NCBI RefSeq assembly: GCF_900115165.1
Contig: NZ_FOVP01000003.1
Location: 124,001 to 188,000 of the forward strand
From: Roseovarius lutimaris
Lineage (GTDB): Bacteria; Pseudomonadota; Alphaproteobacteria; Rhodobacterales; Rhodobacteraceae
DNA length: 64,000 nucleotides
Direction: 5' to 3'
The notes beneath the pieces are model-generated. The model was not told the DNA's origin. It made no database searches and saw only the letters and a program-made list of their open reading frames with translations. Each line of letters begins with the position of its first letter. Position 1 is the first letter of the stretch. The position numbers and the translations under genes are program-made. Below are positions 8,317-17,357 of the stretch, piece by piece.

Positions 8317-9030
8317 TTAATCTGGTGACACGATAAGCGTGACACGCTCGCCGACAAACCAGGTGGTGCCGTACTCGACCGGGTGGCCTTGCAGGTCGAT
8401 ATTCACCGCCACGGATTTCAACAAAGGGTCGCCCTCGCGCAGCCGCAGATGCAGCGCCTGCGTGGCATTGGCGGTCTCGGCGGTCAGGCGGGTTTCGCGG
8501 CGGGTGTAATCCTCGACCCCGTTCAGGCGCAGGGCCTCGGTGACCGAGGGTGTTTGGCGCAGGGTATCGGCGATGCCCGGCAGCCGCGTCTTGGGAAAAA
8601 CGCTTTCGAAATGCGCAATCGGCGCGCCGCCGGATATCGACAGCCCCTCAAAAACGACAACCCGCTCGCCGGGTCGCAGCCCAAGCACCCTGGCCTCGGT
8701 TTTACCGGCAAGGCGCGTCTCGATCCTCAGCATCTGCCTTTCGGGCACTCGCCCGGTTGCCGCGATGTTCTGGTGAAACCTGACCCTGCGGCCAATCGGA
8801 TATTCGGTCGGCGGGGCCTCGACAAACACGCCGGCCCCCCGGCGCGGGCGCAGCATGGCGCGCTCGGTCATGTCGGCGAGGGCGCGGCGCACTGTGTGTC
8901 GGTTCACGCCAAAGCGGGCCGCAAGTGCCGCCTCGGTCGGCAGCTTGTCGCCGACCCGGTAAAGCCCCGAGGCGATCTCGCCTTCAAGCGTGGTGGTTAT
9001 GGATTTCCAGATCGGGGTGCGGGGCATCAT
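8317..9030 (-). CDS. phnF: PhnF, GntR/HutC-family regulator of phosphonate genes
   Basis: A 237-residue regulator: N-terminal GntR winged helix (about residues 8-70, with PTEAALAARFGVNRHTVRRAL) and a C-terminal UTRA ligand-binding domain (about 90-230). The HTH sequence and UTRA length match PhnF, which controls C-P lyase operons. Start is ATG 9030 or the next codon, 9027. In relatives phnF is usually beside and divergent from phnG; here phnG is 23.6 kb away. A conserved operator-like sequence lies about 49 bases upstream and recurs upstream of phnG. Confidence 0.85.
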   Translation of the reverse strand: MMPRTPIWKSITTTLEGEIASGLYRVGDKLPTEAALAARFGVNRHTVRRALADMTERAMLRPRRGAGVFVEAPPTEYPIGRRVRFHQNIAATGRVPERQMLRIETRLAGKTEARVLGLRPGERVVVFEGLSISGGAPIAHFESVFPKTRLPGIADTLRQTPSVTEALRLNGVEDYTRRETRLTAETANATQALHLRLREGDPLLKSVAVNIDLQGHPVEYGTTWFVGERVTLIVSPD

Positions 9031-9078
9031 CTGTCACCATGAATCACGCTAGGGGTTTCCATTGTGTTTGGGGTAATT

Positions 9079-9094
9079 TGTCTAATTGTATAGG
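9079..9094. promoter_or_regulatory. putative PhnF operator upstream of phnF
   Basis: TGTCTA-ATTG-TATAGG, an imperfect dyad of GTNTA-type half sites as expected for a HutC-class GntR regulator. The surrounding TTTGTCTAATTGTATA (9077-9092) matches a 16-base sequence in front of phnG with a single difference, and a TTTGGG lies just upstream in both copies. It probably serves phnF autoregulation. Binding is inferred from this repetition and position. Confidence 0.6.
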
Positions 9095-9284
9095 GTGGTT
9101 GGTACATCGGCAAGATATGCCGACTGGCGATCCTGCGTTTGCCACGCGAAACCGATCAGGGGCCGCATTGACCGGCTCGGGGTCGGGGCCCAAAGGCACA
9201 GAGGGTTTGCCATCGCGGTTCAATGCTTTTAAGGGTAGCGCCGCGATCAGCACAGTCCGGGCATCCCATATCAAGGCATTTTCC

Positions 9285-10457
9285 ATGCGTATAGGCGTGA
9301 TCCTCAATCATTTCGAGCCGCACCAGGTGCCGCATGCGGCGCCCTATGGCTTTGCGCTGTCGCGGGTGCGCCCGGAGTGGACGGTGGATATCCTATGCTC
9401 CACCCGGTCCGAGATGGCGTTTGCCAAAGAAATCGCCGGGCGGTTTGACGGCCAGACCGCCACTATCCGGGCCTTGAAGGTGCCGTTGATTTTCCGCTTG
9501 GCCGATCCGCTTTTGCGTCAGTTCACCTTTGCGCGCAAGGTTGCGGTGTTGCAGGCCAATATTGCGCGCCTGTCGCAATATGATGCGCTGATCATGCCGG
9601 AGATGACCTCTCTTGCGCTGCGCCGGTCGGCCAAAATGGCCGGGGTCAAGATGATCTTTACCGGCCATGGTGCGGGCGATCTTTACAGCAATCCCTTTGG
9701 CAATTTCGACAAGAGGGTGGAAACCTTTGATCTGGTGCTGTTGCAGGGCCGCCGCTTGGCGCGGGCGATGTGGGCCGAAGGGCGGCTAAAGGACACCAGC
9801 CATGCGATAATCGGCTATCCCAAGTATGAGGCCGTGCCGCAAGCGCCGCTGCGCCTGTTTGACGATGACAAGCCGGTCGTGGTCTATAATCCGACGCAAA
9901 ACCCGCGCGGCTCGTCCTGGCATCGCTGGGGCGAGGCGGTTCTCGACAGGCTGGCGGCGCGCGATGATCTCAACGTGATCTTTGCGCCGCATGCCTTGTT
10001 GTTCAAACGCAGCTGGACGCGCGGCGCGCGCCTGCCCAAGCGGTTTCGCAACCACCCAAGGATCAAGGTCGATCTGGGCAGTCGCGCCTCGTCGGATATG
10101 ACCTATCTGCGGGCGGCCGATCTTTATCTCGGGGATCAATCCAGTCAGGTTTACGAGTTCATCAACCGGCCAAGGCCCTGTGTCTTTCTGAACCCCGATG
10201 AGGATAATTGGAAGGGCAACCCGTCGTTCCGGTCCTGGACCTTTGGCCCGGTGGTTGAGGATGTTGCCGATCTGGATGGTGCGATTGATGCGGCCTTGAG
10301 TGAGTTTGAACGCTGGCGCCCGGCGCAACAGGCCGCATTGGACGAAGATGCCATCGGACCAGAGGCACCCTTTGCCGATGCACCCGCCTCGGAGCGCGGC
10401 GCGCGGGCGATTGCGGCCTATATGGAGCAGGGCAGCCTGTCGAAAGACTGGGCATGA
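9285..10457 (+). CDS. CDP-glycerol glycerophosphotransferase-like glycan enzyme
   Basis: About 390 residues. The N-terminal Rossmann-like half contains TGHGAGDLY (about residues 124-132), and the C-terminal half has YNPTQNPRGSSW, FAPHALLF and a late DLYLGDQSSQVYEF segment. This H-G and D-x-S-S pattern is typical of the Glyphos_transf/TagF-like family, which transfers glycerol phosphate or related groups to surface glycans. ATG 9285 was chosen because the sequence upstream lacks family similarity. It heads a same-strand glycan run and overlaps the next gene by four bases. The natural substrate is unknown. Confidence 0.7.
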   Translation: MRIGVILNHFEPHQVPHAAPYGFALSRVRPEWTVDILCSTRSEMAFAKEIAGRFDGQTATIRALKVPLIFRLADPLLRQFTFARKVAVLQANIARLSQYDALIMPEMTSLALRRSAKMAGVKMIFTGHGAGDLYSNPFGNFDKRVETFDLVLLQGRRLARAMWAEGRLKDTSHAIIGYPKYEAVPQAPLRLFDDDKPVVVYNPTQNPRGSSWHRWGEAVLDRLAARDDLNVIFAPHALLFKRSWTRGARLPKRFRNHPRIKVDLGSRASSDMTYLRAADLYLGDQSSQVYEFINRPRPCVFLNPDEDNWKGNPSFRSWTFGPVVEDVADLDGAIDAALSEFERWRPAQQAALDEDAIGPEAPFADAPASERGARAIAAYMEQGSLSKDWA

Positions 10458-11662
10458 GCCAGCCACATGATATCGGCACCCGCCCGCCCGAGGATGCGGT
10501 GGTCGTCATGCTCGCGTCCGACGGCGTGACCGTTCCGGGGGCGCAGGCGGTGATTGAGGCCTTCTGCGATAGCCCCAAACGCCTGTCGGTGGTGCTGGTC
10601 TCGCCCCCCGCAGAGGCAGGGGCGCTGGCCCAACGGTTCCCGCGCGCCTTTGTGCACAAGGCAAGGCCGGGCCTGACACTGGCACAGCTGCGGGCGCGGG
10701 CGATGCTGAGCATCGAGGCCGCAGCGCCCGCACACAGGCCCGCCCTGATAAAACGGGCGATCCGGCGCGGCCTTCCGGTTTTCGGGCTTGCAAGTGAGGG
10801 CTTGCAGAGTGGTAGCACCGATCACCCGCTGACGGCGCTGTCGCAATCGGCCCGTGACGGCCTGCCCGAGCACGGCGATGTGGCGATGATTGCGGATCAC
10901 CTGATTTCGGCAATGGGGTTTGAGCGCGGCGATGGCCCGGTGCTTGGGGCCCTCTCTCGCGGGGCGCAAAGGCTGATGCGTGGCCGCGCACGCACCTTGT
11001 TTTCCCCGCTGGTCCGCCGGATCGCAAGCCGCGATGCGCTTTGCGCGCAATTGAACCAGCCGCAGGTGATCATGTGTCTTGGTAATGGTCCGACCTCAGC
11101 CGACCCCCGGCTTGAAACGCTCGCGCATGACGCGCTGTTCCGGGTCAATCATCAGTGGATGCAAGACGGTTACATGACCCGCGCCGATGTGCTTTTTGCC
11201 GGGGTCAAACGCTCCATGCGCGCGGCGGGGCCAACGCTGGTCGGGGTGGCGTCGCGGCGCAAGGAAGAGGCCTTGCTTGGCGCGCGCCTGCTTACCCCCT
11301 GGCGCGGACGGTTGTCCTATGTCGTGGTCGAGGACATTGCCGATCTGGGTAGCTCTTTGCAGGGTCACCCGCGCCCGACCACCGGTGCGGTGATGCTGGC
11401 CGCTGCCATTGCGCTTGCACCGCGCCGGTTGATCGTGGCGGGCATGGATATGTTCGCCGACAAGGCCGGGGCCTATCCGGGGCGCACAACCGCAGTGAAC
11501 GCCTATACCGCCGCCCATGACCGGCAAACCGATGAGGGGTTTATCCGCGCCCATCTGGCGCGTTATGAGGGTGAAATCATGACTCTCAGCCCTGCCTTTT
11601 CAGAGCTTGCGCATAGTGTCGCAGACAGCCGGTTTACGCTTGTGGACCCACCGCAGGCTTGA
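10454..11662 (+). CDS. sialyltransferase-like (GT42/GT29-type) protein with extra N-terminal domain
   Basis: A 402-residue protein. From about residue 205 it shows the glycine-rich GNGPTS motif (210-215), then LFRVNHQW (229-235) and a VLFAGVKRS stretch, an arrangement resembling bacterial GT42 sialyltransferases such as CstI. The first 200 residues are a separate Rossmann-like domain I do not recognise. The gene overlaps its upstream neighbour by four bases and belongs to the surface-glycan run. No CMP-sialate synthesis genes are visible here, so the sugar may not be sialic acid. Family call is moderate; the substrate is unknown. Confidence 0.5.
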   Translation: MSQPHDIGTRPPEDAVVVMLASDGVTVPGAQAVIEAFCDSPKRLSVVLVSPPAEAGALAQRFPRAFVHKARPGLTLAQLRARAMLSIEAAAPAHRPALIKRAIRRGLPVFGLASEGLQSGSTDHPLTALSQSARDGLPEHGDVAMIADHLISAMGFERGDGPVLGALSRGAQRLMRGRARTLFSPLVRRIASRDALCAQLNQPQVIMCLGNGPTSADPRLETLAHDALFRVNHQWMQDGYMTRADVLFAGVKRSMRAAGPTLVGVASRRKEEALLGARLLTPWRGRLSYVVVEDIADLGSSLQGHPRPTTGAVMLAAAIALAPRRLIVAGMDMFADKAGAYPGRTTAVNAYTAAHDRQTDEGFIRAHLARYEGEIMTLSPAFSELAHSVADSRFTLVDPPQA

Positions 11663-11731
11663 CTCTGTACGCAACGTCGAAGATGTGAAGATCGACCCCG
11701 CATCCGACGAGGTAACGAAAGGTCATTCAAG

Positions 11732-13066
11732 ATGAAGAACCCGTACAAAACCCATTGGTATCACCGCCAGATGGCCTATTGGCTGGATAAGGATCCGGGT
11801 CGCGATTCCGGTGACATGCAGGAGATGGAGGTAATCCGCCTTGATCCCCAGCCCGGTACGACGCCGTCGGACAAGCCAGCGGTACGGATTTTTCTCGGCA
11901 CCGAGCCGGGGCAGTATCGTGCCACGCGGATTTTCGTCTGGTCGGTGATGCAGGTGCGTGACCCAGGCCGCGCCTATGAAATTCATCTGATGTCGAATGT
12001 GGCGGGCATTGCGCGCGTGGGCTGGAAAACCGGCTTTACCAATTACCGCTATGCAATCCCGCATTGGGCGGGCAACACCGGCCGCGCGATCTATAACGAT
12101 GTTGACCAGATTTATCTACAAGACCCGGCGGGTCTGTTTGACATGGATATGCAGGGCAAGGGCGTGCTGGCGATTTCCGTCAAGGAAAACTCGGTCATGC
12201 TGATTGATTGCGAAAAGATGGCCAAACTCTGGACGCTTGAGGATGTGGCCGCAGGCAAGAAGCACGATCATTTCAAGGGCGCAATGAACGAGGCCGGCCT
12301 GTTTGGCGAAATGCCCGGCACCTGGAATTCGCGCGATGGCGAACATCCGGTCGAGCAAACCAACTGCCTGCATTACACCACCCTGCATTCGCAACCCTGG
12401 AAACCCTTTCCCGGTTATCTTCGCTATCGCGAGGGGCCGCTTTATGGCCTTTGGCACGACCTTGAGAAATCCGCCGATGAGGCCGGATATCTGATGTTCA
12501 CAAAAGAGCATCCCAGCGGCGAATTCGCCCGCTTGAGCGCGCAATATCGCAAGATGAACGACACGCCGGAGGTTGGCGTCCGGGTCGAGGACCATGTCGC
12601 GGCGCTGGCCAAACTGGCCAAGGCGACCGGGGCCACAGACATCCTTGGGCTCGTGGCAGGTGAGGGCACCGACATTGCGCCCATTCCCGGTGCGCGCATC
12701 CACTGGCATGATCCCTTGCGCTCGTCGATTGCCGACATCGGCGAGACCACCTATGACGGGGTGATCGCGGCCGGTATGCTTGAACGCTTGTCGCCCTCCG
12801 ATGTGCCTTGGGTCCTTGAAGACATGTTCGCCCGCGCCAGCGGCTTTGTGATGGTGGTCGCAGCCTGCGACCCGGCGAGTACAAGCCTTCCGGATGGGCG
12901 CGATGTGAACCGAACCCAGCAACCGCCCTATTGGTGGCATGTGCAGATGTCGCTGGCCTCGCGCCGTTACCCTGATGTACGCTGGTCCCTGATTTGCGAG
13001 GAAAACCGCAAGGGACAGCGCAAGCAGCGGGTGTTCACCGCGGCTTCGGCCTCGCCGCTGGACTAG
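11732..13066 (+). CDS. GT8-like glycosyltransferase fused to a methyltransferase-like domain
   Basis: A 444-residue protein. Residues about 45-255 look like a GT-A glycosyltransferase of GT8 type: RIFLGTEPGQ opens the domain and the metal-binding DVDQ follows at about residue 122, then ETNCLHYT-like segments. Residues about 285-430 resemble a class I methyltransferase (YDGVIAAGMLERL, PWVLEDMFARA), but the glycine-rich SAM loop is degenerate (LVAGEGTD), so methyl transfer is doubtful. Separated by 69 bases from the preceding gene. Probably acts on the same surface polysaccharide. Confidence 0.6.
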   Translation: MKNPYKTHWYHRQMAYWLDKDPGRDSGDMQEMEVIRLDPQPGTTPSDKPAVRIFLGTEPGQYRATRIFVWSVMQVRDPGRAYEIHLMSNVAGIARVGWKTGFTNYRYAIPHWAGNTGRAIYNDVDQIYLQDPAGLFDMDMQGKGVLAISVKENSVMLIDCEKMAKLWTLEDVAAGKKHDHFKGAMNEAGLFGEMPGTWNSRDGEHPVEQTNCLHYTTLHSQPWKPFPGYLRYREGPLYGLWHDLEKSADEAGYLMFTKEHPSGEFARLSAQYRKMNDTPEVGVRVEDHVAALAKLAKATGATDILGLVAGEGTDIAPIPGARIHWHDPLRSSIADIGETTYDGVIAAGMLERLSPSDVPWVLEDMFARASGFVMVVAACDPASTSLPDGRDVNRTQQPPYWWHVQMSLASRRYPDVRWSLICEENRKGQRKQRVFTAASASPLD

Positions 13067-13099
13067 ACGTACCGCCGTAATGATGCATCCGGGGCCTTT

Positions 13100-14428
13100 G
13101 TGAGCAACAAAGACATTCACCGCCGTTTCCTGCACAATGCCGGCTTGATTGTTGGCAGCAGGGTGGTTTTTGGCCTGCTCAATCTTGGCACCAACGTGAT
13201 CATCCTGCGGGCCTATGGTGCTGCCGATCTTGGTATGGTGATGCTTTTGATCGCCTATGTCCGGGTGTTCGCCGAGGTGGCGAAATTTGAATCCTGGCAG
13301 GCGGTTCTGCGCTTTGGGGTGATTGCGCAGGAACGCGGCGAGGAAAACAACCTGCGCCGGTTGATAGGCCTCGCCCTCAGCATTGATGTCATCACCATGT
13401 TTCTGGCCATTGTCGCCGCGGTCCTGCTGATCCCGCAGGCGGCGGACTGGTTTGGCTGGAATGCGCAGGTCACCGAGTTTGCGCCGTGGTTCATGATCCT
13501 GATCATTTTCCTGACCAATGCCACCCCGAACGGGGTGATGCGGCTATTTGAACGGGTCGAGATATTGGCGCTGCAACACGGGCTGAACGCGGTCATCCGG
13601 CTGGTGGCTGTGCTGATTGCAATGATGCTGGGCGGGACGGTCGTGCATCTTGCGATGGCCTGGTTTGCGGGGTTCGTGATCAGCGGCGCGATGACCATGG
13701 CGGTTTGCGCCTATGAGCTTATCAAGCGCGACCTGCGGCCAAAGTTTTCGCTAAATCTGCGCAAGACCGGCGCGCTATTTCCCGGTATCTGGCATTTTCT
13801 GGTGATGTCGAACCTGATCGGCATCGGGCCGCTTGCGGTGAACCATCTGACGACGCTGTTTGTCGGGGCGCAGCTTGGGGCGGCTCAGGCGGCAGTGCTT
13901 CAGCTTGCCCGCCAGCTTTCCACAGGTATTTCCGGCCCGACGCGGCTTTTGGGTCCGCTACTTTTGCCGGATTTCTCGCGCCTGTCAGGGCGCGGGGACT
14001 GGGCCGGGTTGCGCACTCTGGTGGTGCAGCAGATCAAGGTCGCGGCGATCTTCGTCGTCGTTGGCGGTGGCATCCTGTTTGCGGTGCTGCCGATTGTTGT
14101 GGAACTGGCATTTGGCGCGGACCTGCTTGCGCATATCTGGTTGTTCCGCCTGCTGATTATGGCGGCTCTGATCAACATTCTGGGCTTTGCGCTACATCAT
14201 GCGATGTTTTCGGCCAACAAGGGCGGCACCGCCCTGTTGATTCAGATCGCGGCAATGACGGTCTATACCATCATCATGCTTGGCGGGCTTTGGGTGATCG
14301 GGCTCAATGCCGTGGGTTTTGGGATGATCGGCTTTGCGCTTACTTCACGTGGGCTGAGCGTCTGGATCGGGCGCGGTCTGTTGAAAAAGCGGATTAAACG
14401 TTCAAAGCTCAGGGAAGATGCGCCTTGA
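13100..14428 (+). CDS. polysaccharide flippase-like membrane protein (MOP superfamily)
   Basis: A 442-residue membrane protein with about twelve hydrophobic helices and cytoplasmic basic loops, of the Wzx/MATE-type oligosaccharide flippase class. It starts with GTG 33 bases after the GT8-like gene. The position inside a glycan cluster suggests that it flips the lipid-linked repeat unit across the inner membrane. No polymerase (Wzy) or chain-length regulator (Wzz) is visible nearby, so the product may be a short glycan or a glycolipid, or assembly genes may lie elsewhere. Confidence 0.8.
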   Translation: MSNKDIHRRFLHNAGLIVGSRVVFGLLNLGTNVIILRAYGAADLGMVMLLIAYVRVFAEVAKFESWQAVLRFGVIAQERGEENNLRRLIGLALSIDVITMFLAIVAAVLLIPQAADWFGWNAQVTEFAPWFMILIIFLTNATPNGVMRLFERVEILALQHGLNAVIRLVAVLIAMMLGGTVVHLAMAWFAGFVISGAMTMAVCAYELIKRDLRPKFSLNLRKTGALFPGIWHFLVMSNLIGIGPLAVNHLTTLFVGAQLGAAQAAVLQLARQLSTGISGPTRLLGPLLLPDFSRLSGRGDWAGLRTLVVQQIKVAAIFVVVGGGILFAVLPIVVELAFGADLLAHIWLFRLLIMAALINILGFALHHAMFSANKGGTALLIQIAAMTVYTIIMLGGLWVIGLNAVGFGMIGFALTSRGLSVWIGRGLLKKRIKRSKLREDAP

Positions 14429-14539
14429 TCTGGCCATCGGCCAAACCGGCTTGGCTTTGATTTGCAACAGGCTGGCCTTGCCAGCCAATCGTTGTTAGGA
14501 CGAGCGGCATCAGGCAGATCGGAAAGGCTCTTCCCTGAC

Positions 14540-15463
14540 ATGGATATAGATTTCAAGGCAATCTTGGCGCGTTATGCCTCACGCTGGCGGTCGACACGCC
14601 ATATCGAGGCGCACCTGCGCTTTCCCGGCATGGATTTCCACGAGGCGCTGATCCGGGTGACCTACAAGCGCATTTTCGGGGCATGGCCCGATCTTGAAAA
14701 CCCGCGCACCATCAGTGAGAAAATGTGCTGGCTCAAGATTAACGACCGGCGGCCGATAAATGCCGTCGTCACCGACAAGTACAGGCTGCGCGGCTATGCA
14801 GAGCAGCATGGGCTTGGCCATCTCATGAACGGGTTGCACGCAGTCTGGGACAGCGCCGCTGATGTAGATTTTCGCGCGCTGCCCGATGCCTATGCTCTCA
14901 AGGTCACTAACGGCAGCGCCTGGAACGTGATCAAGGCCCCCGGTCAGGTGATCGACGAGGCGGCCGTGCGCAAGCGGCTTGATCTCTGGATGAACACGAA
15001 CATGGCCGATAACAAGGGCGAGTGGTACTATGCCGCCTCACCAGCGCGGATCATCGCAGAGCATTATCTGGACAATGGCGGCGGCGATATCCCGGATTAC
15101 AAGCTGTTCGTGTTCAACGGCGACGTGCGCATCATCCAATATTGCGAGGGCCGCTATATCAATTTCCGCAGCATTTTTATGGATGCTGACTGGCAACCGA
15201 TGCCTTGTACCTATGCCAATTTTACCCCTTATGGGCCCCCCCCTCCAAGGCCTGCGGAACTCGACGAGATGATCGAGCTTGCACAAACCCTGTCGCAGGG
15301 GTTTTCGCTGGTGCGGGTGGATTTCTACATCCATGAGGGTCGGCTTTTGTTGGGTGAATTGACGCTCAATCCGGTTGGCGGTTACACCCATTTCACCCCC
15401 GATGAGTGGAACCATAAGATCGGTGATTGGCTGGAGCTGCCGGACAAGGCGACACTCGTTTAG
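14540..15463 (+). CDS. TupA-like ATP-grasp protein
   Basis: A 307-residue protein of the TupA-like ATP-grasp family found in capsule and teichuronopeptide clusters. Typical segments are NPRTISEKMCWLKI near residues 53-66, KVTNGSAWN near 118-126, PDYKLFVFNG near 186-195 and the catalytic end LGELTLNPVGG near 273-283. ATP-grasp enzymes form amide or peptide bonds, so it may attach an amino acid to the glycan. ATG 14540 is chosen over upstream starts because similarity begins there. It overlaps by four bases with the oppositely transcribed gene that follows. Confidence 0.75.
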   Translation: MDIDFKAILARYASRWRSTRHIEAHLRFPGMDFHEALIRVTYKRIFGAWPDLENPRTISEKMCWLKINDRRPINAVVTDKYRLRGYAEQHGLGHLMNGLHAVWDSAADVDFRALPDAYALKVTNGSAWNVIKAPGQVIDEAAVRKRLDLWMNTNMADNKGEWYYAASPARIIAEHYLDNGGGDIPDYKLFVFNGDVRIIQYCEGRYINFRSIFMDADWQPMPCTYANFTPYGPPPPRPAELDEMIELAQTLSQGFSLVRVDFYIHEGRLLLGELTLNPVGGYTHFTPDEWNHKIGDWLELPDKATLV

Positions 15464-16395
15464 CGGAACGCCCCGGCGCGATAGAGCCGCCAGGCAAGTT
15501 TTGGTGCGTGCAGGACCGGGTGGCGGCGCTCAGATTCGCTGACCTCCAGCTTCACGCCGGAATGGCTGGCCACCTTTTCAAGAATGTAATCCAGCCCCGC
15601 ATCGAATGTCGTCGCGGCCTTGAGTACGCGCAGCGCGCCAAGCGGTTTGCCGATCACCCGGCGCAGCGCCCATTTCCCCGCGCAGGCCATGCGGCGCAGC
15701 CCCCCGGCATCCGGCAGGTCCGGTGCGCCGTCCTTGTCCTGCGGCAACAGGATCGCCGACAGGCGAGCATAGCGCTCGGGGAAGCGCGCAACGATCTCTA
15801 TCGCGCGCGGGGCGGGGTTTTCGGGGCGCAACTCGGTGCGATAGCTTTCGCATAAGCCGCGCACCCAGACGTCACCGGGCTGTTGCTGGCCGCACAAAAG
15901 CGGGGTGACCTGCGCCGCAAAATGCCGGCAGGCATGCGCCAGCGTGTCAATCAGCCGAGCGCGCAGGCCCGGATCATCGGTGACAACGGTGGCGGGCTGG
16001 GTGAACCGCGCCCAGAGCATCGATTCCAGCGACCCGCCACTGGCCCGGCGCAGAAACGCGGCCTCGGACACCACCGCGTATTTGCTGCGCAGGCGGTTGC
16101 CGTTGGCATCGGTGATCTCCAGGAAATGCACGCTTGGAGGCAACAGCCAGGCCGCAAGACTGGCAAGCCCTCGGCCATGAACCGCGCGGTAGCTGTCCAC
16201 GATCACGTAGAAATCCAGCATCTTCTCCGCCGCTTCCCCCTCGCGCAGGGCTGATCCGTAAAAGATCAGCGCGCGCACCGCCGCGCCGTGGCGGGCACGG
16301 ATGGCCTCGGCCATGGTCTGTGCAGGAGTCGAAAGCGGGGCCTGATCGGCCTCGATCACCTGGCGCAATTGCGCCATCACCTGCGTCGCGTTCAT
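15460..16395 (-). CDS. nucleotidyltransferase-fold protein, degenerate active site
   Basis: A 311-residue soluble protein. Near the N terminus IFYGSALR (GS at 47-48) followed by DFYVIVD (61-67) looks like the core of a MNT/KNT nucleotidyltransferase fold, but the usual D-x-D/E pair reads D61-F-Y63, so catalysis is uncertain. The remaining 240 residues are helical and unrecognised. It is the last gene of a four-gene leftward operon (LptF-like, LptG-like, lipid kinase, this gene) and overlaps the kinase by four bases. A role in processing the sphingolipid head group is inferred only from context. Confidence 0.6.
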   Translation of the reverse strand: MNATQVMAQLRQVIEADQAPLSTPAQTMAEAIRARHGAAVRALIFYGSALREGEAAEKMLDFYVIVDSYRAVHGRGLASLAAWLLPPSVHFLEITDANGNRLRSKYAVVSEAAFLRRASGGSLESMLWARFTQPATVVTDDPGLRARLIDTLAHACRHFAAQVTPLLCGQQQPGDVWVRGLCESYRTELRPENPAPRAIEIVARFPERYARLSAILLPQDKDGAPDLPDAGGLRRMACAGKWALRRVIGKPLGALRVLKAATTFDAGLDYILEKVASHSGVKLEVSESERRHPVLHAPKLAWRLYRAGAFR

Positions 16396-17357
16396 CGCAG
16401 GAACACCAGCGGTTCGGTCGTGGTAATATGCAGCTTGCCGTCCTCGGCACAGGCCACCGGTTCGCCGTCGATCACAATCGGGTCGTCGTGGACAAGGTCA
16501 AACCGGTCACTGCGATAGCTGGTCATGCCGTGGGCGGCAAGACGCGGGCCGGACAGGTGCAGCAATATCTTTGTAATCGCCCGGCGAAACCCTTTGATCG
16601 GCCAGGCGGCATGGGTGAGGGCGATTGGCCCCGAACCTGTGCCCCAAAACGGGTTCAGCCCAAGGCTCAGCCGGGGCAGGGAGCTTACCAACCCAAGGGC
16701 ATGCGGCCCGTCAAGTTCTACGCCCGCGCCGCGCACTGTAAGATGCGAGGCCCGCAGTACCGGGGCGCCATCAGTGTCGCGATACCTGCCCGGTGCCATC
16801 ACGAAGCGCACAATCGCCAGGATGACAGTGCGCAAACCGCGCTGCTCATCGTCGTGAAACTCGCGCTGCGCAAAAAGCATCGCACGCGCCAGCGATCCGG
16901 TGGACAGGACAAACCCGATCGCAGGGCTGGGCAGGGCGGCGCTTTCGATGCGTAGCGCCCGGTGGGTTTCGCGTGTCGGTTCGTCTACTTCGTTGGCAAG
17001 GGCGGCAATGCGGCGGGTGATCTCGCCTGCGGTCCTGCCGCGAAAGCCAAAGCTGCGCGCCGCCAGATTGGTGCTGCCGCCGGGCAGGATCGCGAATTCG
17101 GGCGGCGAGGCAAAACCGGCCTCGGGGGCAAGACAGGCCGAGAGCACCGCCAAAAGCGTGCCATCGCCGCCCTCGATAAATATCTTTTCCACGCCGTCGC
17201 GCGCCATTTGATGCACAAACCCGTTGAGGTTCGCAAAATCATCCAGCCGCAAAAAGCTGGCATGCGGCAGCTCAAGCGCGACGGCCTCAAGCATGGCGCC
17301 GCGCTTTTCAACGGCATGGCTGCCGTGGTTGACGATTAGGCCGATGCGATGTGTCAT
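16392..17357 (-). CDS. lipid kinase of the diacylglycerol/ceramide kinase fold
   Basis: A 321-residue cytoplasmic or membrane-associated kinase. The nucleotide-binding GGDGT motif is at residues 63-67 and the second conserved loop PGGSTNLA at 92-99, both diagnostic of the DAGK catalytic domain shared by YegS, diacylglycerol, sphingosine and ceramide kinases. Caulobacter CpgB, a ceramide kinase, has this fold; here the surrounding sphingolipid genes make ceramide the likely substrate. The ATG at 17357 overlaps the stop of the LptG-like gene (ATGA), which decides the start over ATG 17387. Confidence 0.75.
   Translation of the reverse strand: MTHRIGLIVNHGSHAVEKRGAMLEAVALELPHASFLRLDDFANLNGFVHQMARDGVEKIFIEGGDGTLLAVLSACLAPEAGFASPPEFAILPGGSTNLAARSFGFRGRTAGEITRRIAALANEVDEPTRETHRALRIESAALPSPAIGFVLSTGSLARAMLFAQREFHDDEQRGLRTVILAIVRFVMAPGRYRDTDGAPVLRASHLTVRGAGVELDGPHALGLVSSLPRLSLGLNPFWGTGSGPIALTHAAWPIKGFRRAITKILLHLSGPRLAAHGMTSYRSDRFDLVHDDPIVIDGEPVACAEDGKLHITTTEPLVFLR

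Noticed and set aside
8925..9284. 120-codon N-terminal extension of the glycerophosphotransferase-like gene
   Set aside because: It is antisense to phnF and covers the putative operator; similarity starts only at ATG 9285.
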